Shown piece after piece: positions 1 to 5,515 of a stretch of 6,296 nucleotides of DNA. The DNA lies in assembly GCA_017474705.1 (NCBI GenBank), contig JAFVHC010000299.1, positions 1 through 6,296 on the forward strand. Direction: 5' to 3'. This DNA comes from Bacillota bacterium (GTDB lineage: Bacteria; Bacillota; Clostridia; Lachnospirales; Bianqueaceae). The notes under the pieces were generated by a model, which was given only the letters and a program-made list of their open reading frames with translations, had not been told where the DNA came from and did no database searches. Each line of letters begins with the position of its first letter. Position 1 is the first letter of the stretch. Made by a program: the position numbers and the translations under genes.

Positions 1-1538
1 ATACGGCGCGCTGTGGTGGTCGCCTGTTCGATGTCGTTAGCGGCACCGGTCGAGACCTGGCCGAGCATGACTTCTTCAGCAGCGCGTCCACCCAGAGATA
101 CTGCGATCTGATCCTCCATCTCCTCCCGGGTGACGAGGTATTTTTCCTCACCGGGTAGCTGCATAGTATAACCCAAGGCACCTTTGGTGCGCGGTATGAT
201 CGTGATCTTATGCACTTCATCCGCACAAGGCAGGATGTGTGCAAGGAAGGCATGTCCCAGTTCGTGATAGGCGACGGAACGCTTTTCCTTCGGAGACAGG
301 ACGCGGTCCTTCTTCACGTTGCCGGCGATGACCACTTCCAACGCTTCTTCCAGATCCCACTGCTCGACCATCTTCCGGTTTTTACGGACAGCCAGCAGGG
401 CAGCTTCATTGATGATATTGGCCAGATCCGCGCCGGACGCACCGGGCGTGGTCTTCGCGATCGCATCCAGGTTGACACTGTCGGACATGCGGATCTTTTT
501 CGCGTGTACTTTCAGGATGGCAAGACGGCCGGGATAATCCGGGATCTCCACAATGACGCGGCGGTCGAAGCGGCCGGGACGCAGCAGTGCCGGATCGAGG
601 ATCTCGGGCCGGTTGGTCGCACCCAGGATGACGACACCCTTGGATGAATCGAAGCCATCCATCTCGGTAAGCAGCTGGTTCAGCGTTTGCTCACGCTCAT
701 CGTTGGTCGACAGTGACTGATCGCGGCTGCGGCCGATCGCATCGATCTCATCGATGAATACGATACAGGGTGCTTTCTCCTGCGCCTGCTTGAACAGATC
801 CCGGACACGGGCGGCGCCCATGCCAACGAACATCTGCACGAATTCAGAGCCTGACATAGAGAAGAACGGAACTCCTGCTTCTCCGGCGACCGCCTTTGCC
901 AGCAACGTCTTACCGGTACCCGGAGGGCCGACCAGCAGCGCGCCTTTCGGCATACGGGCACCGATCTCAGTATACTTCTGCGGATTGTGCAGCAGATCGA
1001 CGATCTCTTCCAGAGACTCTTTCGCCTCATCCTCTCCGGCAACGTCTGCGAAGCGTACACCGGTCTCGTTTTCAGCATAGATCTTGGCATTGCTCTTGCC
1101 GAAGGACATGGAGTCGCCCATGTTCTTGGTCAGGCCTTTTGCCACGAAGCGCCACAGGACCGCGAAGATCAGGAGCGGCAGTACCCACTGGATGAGCAGC
1201 GACAGCCAGATATTGGTCTCCGTCTTGACGCCGGTATACTCCGGCACATTGTATTTCTCGATATAAGATGTGATCGTAGTCAGATCTTCCGTCGGGTCGG
1301 TGATGTAGATCTTATACTCATCGCCCTGGACCTTGAAGTTGATCTCTCCGCTGCTGGTATCGATCTCGACCGCGGCGACTTTGCCGTCGCTGACCATCTT
1401 TTTGAATTCACTGTACAGGACCTCTTCTGTCTGCATGGAATTCATGAAGCGGTTGATCAGGATCATCAGCACGATCACGACGACGCCGTAAATGATCGCA
1501 GCCTTTATTTTCTTTTTCTTTAATTCATCATCATTCAA
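1..1538 (-). CDS. ftsH: ATP-dependent zinc metalloprotease FtsH (3' end beyond window)
   Basis: FtsH is a membrane-anchored hexameric AAA+ protease that extracts and degrades misassembled membrane proteins and short-lived regulators. Reading the minus strand gives 512 uninterrupted codons. A first membrane helix lies at about residues 11-30, an extracytoplasmic domain at about 31-110, and a second helix at 112-132. The AAA+ module has Walker A GPPGTGKT (204-211, Lys210), a pore loop around FVGMG (about 237-241), Walker B IVFIDE (259-264) and the SRH arginine motif RPGRFDRR (320-327). The zinc site is HELGH (425-429), with Asp502 in STGAANDIEQAT as the likely third ligand. The catalytic core is therefore complete; only the C-terminal part, usually about 100 residues or more, is outside. 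The start is TTG at 1538, because the next in-frame ATG lies inside the first membrane helix and AGGAGGTG sits nine bases upstream. The start overlaps the preceding gene's stop by four bases. Identity is near certain. Confidence 0.98.
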   Translation of the reverse strand, partial: MNDDELKKKKIKAAIIYGVVVIVLMILINRFMNSMQTEEVLYSEFKKMVSDGKVAAVEIDTSSGEINFKVQGDEYKIYITDPTEDLTTITSYIEKYNVPEYTGVKTETNIWLSLLIQWVLPLLIFAVLWRFVAKGLTKNMGDSMSFGKSNAKIYAENETGVRFADVAGEDEAKESLEEIVDLLHNPQKYTEIGARMPKGALLVGPPGTGKTLLAKAVAGEAGVPFFSMSGSEFVQMFVGMGAARVRDLFKQAQEKAPCIVFIDEIDAIGRSRDQSLSTNDEREQTLNQLLTEMDGFDSSKGVVILGATNRPEILDPALLRPGRFDRRVIVEIPDYPGRLAILKVHAKKIRMSDSVNLDAIAKTTPGASGADLANIINEAALLAVRKNRKMVEQWDLEEALEVVIAGNVKKDRVLSPKEKRSVAYHELGHAFLAHILPCADEVHKITIIPRTKGALGYTMQLPGEEKYLVTREEMEDQIAVSLGGRAAEEVMLGQVSTGAANDIEQATTTARR

Positions 1539-2074
1539 AGGGATCCACCTCCTGAAAATTTCCCTTTTCTGATCCGCTCCCGATACAGGACCAGGATCCG
1601 GTCATACACGATATCGCACAGGATGACGGCGGCCTGCGTCATCAACCAGAGTACGATCAATAGATGCCTGCCCTCGCCCGCTTCCAAAAGGATCTGAGGA
1701 AACAAAAGCAGCAGCGGCACAAAATATAGATTGAACCCGAAAAGCTTCACTGCCCAAAGCAGCCACCGGGACCAGCGTCCCTTGAACTTCTTTTCGAGGA
1801 ATTCTTTCAGCAGAACATAAAGGCCCATACCTGCGTAGGACACGATGTACAGTGGCTGCGGGCACAGGACCAGCCCCAGCAGACATGAGGCGGTAAAAAA
1901 GATGGCGCCGTCGCGCAGGCCGCTTTCCAGCACCGCGATGCCTATGACCAGCGCGGCCACAGCAAGAAAACTGAGACTGCTGATATCGAGGACCGCGGCC
2001 AGGATGATAAAGATCTGGTTGATGGCCAGCAGCAGTCCCAGCAGCGCGATCTTCCTGCTTTTGTTCAGCAGCAT
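1535..2074 (-). CDS. Small multi-pass membrane protein upstream of ftsH, function unknown
   Basis: This 179-residue protein is very hydrophobic. Probable membrane helices lie near residues 9-28, 33-50, 57-71, 73-90, 103-128 and 137-157, so five or six passes, with a basic stretch at 94-104 and a basic C-terminal tail (RERIRKGK) likely facing the cytoplasm. I do not recognise the family. The size and topology are in the range of ECF-transporter S components or DUF2232-like proteins, but no diagnostic motif supports either. I chose the ATG at 2074, four bases after the J-protein stop, with GGAGG at 2091-2087, a slightly long 12-base spacing. The frame stays open further upstream, but that stretch overlaps the J-protein gene and is low-complexity shadow. 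The TGA stop shares four bases (TTGA) with the ftsH start, so the two are probably translationally coupled. It could act as an FtsH partner or substrate, but that is only inference. Confidence 0.85.
   Translation of the reverse strand: MLLNKSRKIALLGLLLAINQIFIILAAVLDISSLSFLAVAALVIGIAVLESGLRDGAIFFTASCLLGLVLCPQPLYIVSYAGMGLYVLLKEFLEKKFKGRWSRWLLWAVKLFGFNLYFVPLLLLFPQILLEAGEGRHLLIVLWLMTQAAVILCDIVYDRILVLYRERIRKGKFSGGGSL
1548..1553 (-). promoter_or_regulatory. Ribosome binding site that fixes the TTG start of ftsH
   Basis: The minus strand reads AGGAGG here, extending to AGGAGGTG, a near-perfect anti-16S match. Nine bases separate the AGGAGG core from the TTG at 1538-1536. Three overlapping ATGs just downstream are out of frame, and no in-frame ATG precedes the first membrane helix, so this site decides the start. 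It lies inside the last codons of the upstream membrane-protein gene, which allows both fresh initiation and re-initiation after the upstream stop. Confidence 0.85.
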
Positions 2075-2078
2075 CGGA

Positions 2079-2525
2079 TCAAATCGCCTCCATGCATTCG
2101 CACAGGCTGTCGAGGCACCACAGTTCCATGCAGCAGTTACAGGGATCATTGTTGCTTCCGTTGCCCCGGTACTGATCCTGTCTTTGCTGGTAGTTATTAT
2201 AGTTGTTATAATTGTTCTGGTATCCCTGATTGTTCTGATACCCTTGATTATTATAGCTCCCGCCGAAACCGAAGGGATCGTATGTGCCGGACTGGTTGCC
2301 GCCCGACTGGTAGGAATGCGGACGACCGGAAGCACGCTCCTGCATGACCGTATCGTACGCTTCCTGGATCTCCTGAAAACGTTCCTGCGCCAGTTCGGCC
2401 AGGGGATTGTCCACATGAAGGTCCGGATGGTATTTCTTCGCCAGTTCGCGATATGCCCGTTTCACTTCATCATCCGTAGCGTACGGAGCAACTCCAAGAA
2501 TATCGTAAGGATCTTTACTCAACAT
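2079..2525 (-). CDS. J-domain (DnaJ-like) protein with Asn/Gln/Tyr/Gly-rich linker and cysteine-rich tail
   Basis: This 148-residue protein opens with a canonical J domain at about residues 5-63. It has DPYDILGV at the start, helix II ending in AKKYHPDL with the HPD motif at 33-35 that stimulates DnaK ATPase, and helix III FQEIQEAYD. A low-complexity linker (about 66-126) rich in N, Q, Y, G and S follows, including a duplicated NQGYQN unit. The tail has six cysteines at 129, 131, 132, 137, 142 and 144 (C-x-CC-x4-C-x4-C-x-C). There is no DnaJ-type zinc finger with CxxCxGxG repeats and no C-terminal substrate-binding domain, so this is not DnaJ itself but a short specialised J protein. The start at 2525 has AAAGG seven bases upstream; an ATG at 2543 is possible but less well placed. 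The gene overlaps the DUF5685-like gene by 11 bases. The cysteine tail may bind a metal or be lipid-modified; that is inference. Confidence 0.93.
   Translation of the reverse strand: MLSKDPYDILGVAPYATDDEVKRAYRELAKKYHPDLHVDNPLAELAQERFQEIQEAYDTVMQERASGRPHSYQSGGNQSGTYDPFGFGGSYNNQGYQNNQGYQNNYNNYNNYQQRQDQYRGNGSNNDPCNCCMELWCLDSLCECMEAI
2213..2248 (-). repeat. Two tandem 18-base units in the J-protein linker
   Basis: On the plus strand 2213-2230 and 2231-2248 match at 15 of 18 positions. Read on the coding strand, each unit encodes NQGYQN. All three differences are at third codon positions and are synonymous. Asn/Tyr-rich NNY repeats follow directly in the protein. The repeat is internal to the coding sequence and has no mobile-element features. 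Confidence 0.8.
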
Positions 2526-3342
2526 CTTTTGACCTTTCTTCATCGTCCTGCCAGGGAAGTCCGCTCCAGACGCCTGCGTACAATATATTGCGCAGGATCT
2601 CAACGTCGCGCAGGATCGGTAATGTTTCAAAACGTGCCGCGCACTCTGCCATACATGTCGTCAGAAGCACTTTTGCTTCCTCCGGTGACGGCGCATGCTC
2701 CATAAAAGGATTATACGCTCCCTGTTTCCTGTCTTTTTCAAGATCGGCCAGCGCATCGGCCAGATAGATAAATCGGCCCATATAGAACCCCATCTCATAC
2801 AGCGGCTTTTGCCACGCATCATCTTTCCAGCAGAAGATACGTCCTAAAAGCTTACCGAACAGATCGGCCGCTTTTTCGGGATCCAGGATCCTGTCCTGTT
2901 CCATCTGCGACAGCTGTTTCAAACAGTTCCGTACTGTTTCTGCCTGTTCAGGATATCGACCAATGACCCTGCGGACTTTTCTCTTCAGCATCTGCGACAG
3001 CGCAAGACCTTTAGGATCATGATCATCCTGCCAATCATCCAGCTGTTTGTAATATGCCAGCAGGACGTTCATATCCGCACCATATGCGGTCGTTTCACTT
3101 GAAATGAATTCCCGTTTCGTCAACGGATGCAGACCGCATCTGCCTTGTCTCCTATTTTCTTCGGGCTCATAAAGACCGTTGAGCAGCATGACCAGAAAAG
3201 TCATGTCATAGGTCAATGTGAGCTCTCCGCCGATCCCATAGGAGGATCTGAGCTGTCTGCATAGACCGCAGTAGAACGCACGGTACCGTGTATATTCCCG
3301 CACTTTCAGCTCCGGCTTTAATATCCTGATATAACCAAACAT
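2515..3342 (-). CDS. DUF5685-family-like all-helical protein
   Basis: This 275-residue soluble protein begins MFGYIRILKPELKVREY and has YCGLCR at residues 24-29 (Cys25, Cys28), then RCGLHPL with Cys69 and His72. From memory these features match the DUF5685 family of Clostridia, whose function is unknown. The rest is predicted largely helical. Two aspartate-rich segments stand out: LDDWQDD at 101-107, and a helix with Asp196, Asp200 and Asp204 followed by GAYNPF (208-213). Their arrangement recalls the paired metal-binding motifs of isoprenoid synthase folds, but this is an inference from short motifs. There is no signal peptide or membrane helix. The ATG at 3342 lies three bases after the stop of the upstream gene. 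No clear Shine-Dalgarno precedes it, so translation may depend on re-initiation. The gene's end overlaps the J-protein start by 11 bases, suggesting the two are produced together. Confidence 0.9.
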   Translation of the reverse strand: MFGYIRILKPELKVREYTRYRAFYCGLCRQLRSSYGIGGELTLTYDMTFLVMLLNGLYEPEENRRQGRCGLHPLTKREFISSETTAYGADMNVLLAYYKQLDDWQDDHDPKGLALSQMLKRKVRRVIGRYPEQAETVRNCLKQLSQMEQDRILDPEKAADLFGKLLGRIFCWKDDAWQKPLYEMGFYMGRFIYLADALADLEKDRKQGAYNPFMEHAPSPEEAKVLLTTCMAECAARFETLPILRDVEILRNILYAGVWSGLPWQDDEERSKDVE

Positions 3343-3345
3343 GCT

Positions 3346-4575
3346 TTATTTGATTCGAGTACTGCGTCGTTTGCTCTTGTTTTTGCGGTTGCGGATCTCT
3401 TCGCGGTTCTCGGCCCACTCGCGTTCCTGCTCTTCCCGCTTTTTCTTTTCCAGGTATTCCTGTTCCATTTCAGAGGTGATGACCGGCGCATATACCGTAG
3501 CCTCGTTGAGGCCTTCCACCTCGTTTCCATGCTTATAGGTACCGGAATCCCGTACCGTGACACGGTTGTTCGTCTTTTCGACCCGCTCTTTGATCGTACC
3601 GCGGATCTGCTCTTTCTTGCTGCGCCAGAACAGTCTTTCTTTGTAATTGCCGTGACCCATGACTTTTTCGCGGGTCAGGCCGCTTTCCGCCAGGAGACGC
3701 TCGAAGATCTCCTCTTCCTTGGCTACGCCGAGATCCCACTGTTCCAGGATCGGGATGTAGAAATGCTTGATGCGACGCGGGCCGATCTGCACGGCTTTGA
3801 CCATCTGCATCGACACGAACGGACTGATTTTGCCGCGATGATGATGGAACGTGATGGTACCATGCGCTTCCTGTCCCTGGACCTTGTAATAATGGATCTC
3901 ATCGAGACCGGAAGTATCACCCTTGATCAGCTGACGGCGCAGCGTACGGTGATCTTTGATGTAGTTGCAGGTAAATTCCGCCGTCTGGTTCAGCCAGCGT
4001 CTCTGTCTTTCGGAGAAGATCTTATAACCCTGAGACATAGCCCGGAAGGAAGGGATCAGCAGGAACAACAGGACTTCGACGATCCACATGATGAGCAGCG
4101 GGATGCCGGCGATCTTCGTACCGCGGACCGTAAAGAAGCCTTCCTTCATGATGACGATCATGGAGTCCTTGAGCCTTACGGGATGCAGCAGCAGGTACAG
4201 CCATTTTTTCGGCGTTTCCAAGGTGATGTGCTCTTTCCAGAAATCGGCCCTCGGGAATTCCCAGGCATCATGTACCAGCACGACATACAGGATGCTGGCC
4301 GCATACAGCGCGATCAGGATCATGAAGAAACTGATCCAGAAAGATTTTCCCGGTGAACGGATACGCCCCATTTTGACCAGTCCGTGCATCCATCCGGAAA
4401 GCAGGATGAGCACACCTATGAAGACCAGGATGCGCAAGCCCAGATTCGGCATGAGGTTCATACCGTACAGATAACCGGTCAACAGCACTACAGCACCGAC
4501 CAAGCCAAAAATGATCATGCCTAAGACGCCGAAGAACGGAGCTTTTCCTGAAGGTTTGTATTTATTATTTGCCAT
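3346..4575 (-). CDS. Four-helix membrane protein with long cytoplasmic domain, family not recognised
   Basis: First gene of the ftsH-containing operon: 409 residues, not recognised. Membrane helices are predicted near residues 13-35, 46-66, 79-101 and 155-176. Between helices three and four lies an amphipathic stretch of about 50 residues (104-153) containing WLYLLLHP. After helix four comes a polar region of about 230 residues, probably cytoplasmic. Part of it (225-300) has alternating hydrophobic residues and looks folded, with HYYKVQGQEAHGTITFHHH and LEQWDLGVAKEEEIFERLL. The end (368-409) is a highly charged Glu/Lys/Arg helix typical of a coiled coil or nucleic-acid- or ribosome-facing tail. 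No enzyme motif is visible. The ATG at 4575 has GAGGAG at 4592-4587, eleven bases upstream, and an extended -10 promoter just behind it. Four-pass topology and tail composition are seen; any role with FtsH is inferred from operon position only. Confidence 0.88.
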   Translation of the reverse strand: MANNKYKPSGKAPFFGVLGMIIFGLVGAVVLLTGYLYGMNLMPNLGLRILVFIGVLILLSGWMHGLVKMGRIRSPGKSFWISFFMILIALYAASILYVVLVHDAWEFPRADFWKEHITLETPKKWLYLLLHPVRLKDSMIVIMKEGFFTVRGTKIAGIPLLIMWIVEVLLFLLIPSFRAMSQGYKIFSERQRRWLNQTAEFTCNYIKDHRTLRRQLIKGDTSGLDEIHYYKVQGQEAHGTITFHHHRGKISPFVSMQMVKAVQIGPRRIKHFYIPILEQWDLGVAKEEEIFERLLAESGLTREKVMGHGNYKERLFWRSKKEQIRGTIKERVEKTNNRVTVRDSGTYKHGNEVEGLNEATVYAPVITSEMEQEYLEKKKREEQEREWAENREEIRNRKNKSKRRSTRIK

Positions 4576-4618
4576 GGATATCCAAACTCCTCATTATTTT
4601 TTGTATACAGTAAATTTG

Positions 4619-4647
4619 ATTATATCATAGTTTTCTGAAAAAATAAA
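4619..4647 (-). promoter_or_regulatory. Probable sigma-A promoter for the five-gene ftsH operon
   Basis: The minus strand reads TGATATAAT at 4627-4619, a perfect TATAAT with the TG extension. A weak -35 (TTTATT, 4647-4642) lies 17 bases upstream. Transcription would start near 4612, leaving a short leader of about 35-40 bases before the ATG at 4575. I see no CIRCE-type inverted repeat or other heat-shock operator next to it. The -10 is convincing and the -35 is poor, as is common for extended -10 promoters. Confidence 0.7.
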
Positions 4648-4671
4648 GACCGTTTAGTTCATGATCTTCTA

Positions 4672-4700
4672 TGGATATCACGCCTATCATATGCTATAAT
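4672..4700 (+). promoter_or_regulatory. Probable sigma-A promoter for the sugar isomerase/oxidoreductase genes
   Basis: TGGATA at 4672-4677 matches four of six -35 consensus bases. A 17-base spacer leads to a perfect TATAAT at 4695-4700 with TG at 4692-4693 (extended -10). Transcription would start near 4707, giving a leader of about 28 bases before the ATG at 4735, with AAAGG at 4721-4725. The promoter is back to back with the leftward one; their -35 elements are 24 bases apart. No clear operator palindrome was found between them. Confidence 0.72.
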
Positions 4701-4734
4701 CTTGAATAAAGTATGAACAGAAAGGAAACGATTC

Positions 4735-5499
4735 ATGATACGATTAGGTGCACAGCTATATACGATCCGGGATTTCACCCGGACGCCTGAAGATATTACG
4801 ACGAGTCTCCATAAAATCAAAGCTCTGGGATTCGACGACATCCAGATCTCCGGTTTCGGTCCCATGGACCCTCAGGCTTTGGCTGACCTGGTCAAAGAAC
4901 TGGGTCTGTACGTCTGCTGCACGCACAGTCCTTTCGACCGCATGCAGAACGATCTGGATCAGCTCATCTATGAGCACAAGCTCATGGGGTGCGATACTAT
5001 CGGACTGGGCATGATGCCTCCGAAATACCGACGTTCTCTTGATGCCCTTAAGACATTCGTCGAGGATACGCGCGACATCGCTGCCCGCATGAAGGATCAG
5101 GGCATGCAGTTCGCTTATCATAATCATAATCTGGAGTTTGAAAAGTGGGACGGTGTCCTCCCCATGGATTATCTTATCGAGGAGACCGACCCGGAGAACT
5201 TCCACTTCATCCTTGACACCTTTTGGATCCAGATGGGCGGCGCAAGTCCTGCGCAGTATATCCGCAAAGTCAAGGATCGCATGAAAGTCTGTCACTTCAA
5301 GGATTTCGCCGTCGTCGAACAAAAGCCCATCATCGCCGAGATCGGCGCCGGCAACATCGATTTCGCAGAGTGCTTCCGCGCCTGCGAGGACGCTCATGTT
5401 CAGGATATCGTCATCGAACAGGATACCTGCAGCCGCGATCCTTTCGACTGTCTGGCTTTCAGCTTTGAGAACCTCAAAGCGATCGCCGCCAATCACTGA
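4735..5499 (+). CDS. Sugar phosphate isomerase/epimerase-family TIM-barrel protein
   Basis: This 254-residue protein belongs to the xylose isomerase-like / AP endonuclease 2-like TIM-barrel superfamily, whose members isomerise, epimerise or dehydrate sugars and inositol derivatives using a divalent metal. The N-terminus MIRLGAQLYTIRDF is a typical first strand. Candidate metal and substrate residues are His129 and His131 in AYHNHNLEF, Asp161 in FILDTFW, His187 and Asp190 in CHFKD, Glu202 in AEIGAGNIDF and Glu228 in VIEQD, all in the order expected for the family. Length is normal and the protein appears cytoplasmic, with no signal peptide. The ATG at 4735 has AAAGG with nine bases of spacing and a good promoter upstream. 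The next gene, an Idh-type oxidoreductase, starts 16 bases after the stop. This pairing is common in inositol and rare-sugar catabolism, where the dehydrogenase yields a keto-sugar that the barrel protein converts. Substrate unknown. Confidence 0.93.
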   Translation: MIRLGAQLYTIRDFTRTPEDITTSLHKIKALGFDDIQISGFGPMDPQALADLVKELGLYVCCTHSPFDRMQNDLDQLIYEHKLMGCDTIGLGMMPPKYRRSLDALKTFVEDTRDIAARMKDQGMQFAYHNHNLEFEKWDGVLPMDYLIEETDPENFHFILDTFWIQMGGASPAQYIRKVKDRMKVCHFKDFAVVEQKPIIAEIGAGNIDFAECFRACEDAHVQDIVIEQDTCSRDPFDCLAFSFENLKAIAANH

Positions 5500-5515
5500 T
5501 TTTTGGAGGTCTATC

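Larger units (their letters stand above)
4576..4734. other. Divergent intergenic region
   Basis: This is the only non-coding stretch of note. It is clearly more AT-rich than the flanking genes and contains two back-to-back extended -10 promoters and the two ribosome binding sites. The short segment between the -35 elements holds GATATC and a loose ATGAT/ATCAT pair at 4661-4665 and 4686-4690, too weak to call an operator. No terminator hairpin, riboswitch or small RNA is evident. Confidence 0.75.

Noticed and set aside
680..1090. Minus-strand open frame of 136 codons inside ftsH
   Set aside because: It is an alternative frame of ftsH. The true frame carries Walker A, Walker B and SRH motifs continuously through this region, so there is no frameshift.
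2075..2416. Longer start for the small membrane protein at 2416
   Set aside because: The extension is the other-frame reading of the J-protein gene, is rich in Thr, Ile and Arg without structure, and would overlap that gene by over 300 bases. The ATG at 2074 begins a normal membrane protein.
1845..2705. Plus-strand open frame of 286 codons
   Set aside because: It is antisense to the membrane-protein, J-protein and DUF5685-like genes. Its hydrophobic Ile/Val-rich middle is the complement of the Asn/Tyr-rich linker codons. It has no ribosome binding site or recognisable domain.
3529..4356. Plus-strand open frame of 275 codons
   Set aside because: It lies fully antisense to the 409-residue membrane protein, has an Asp/Gln/Arg-rich composition typical of a shadow frame, and no initiation signals.
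4661..4690. ATGAT/ATCAT inverted pair between the divergent promoters
   Set aside because: The arms are five bases with a 20-base gap in AT-rich sequence, which is expected by chance; not enough for an operator call.
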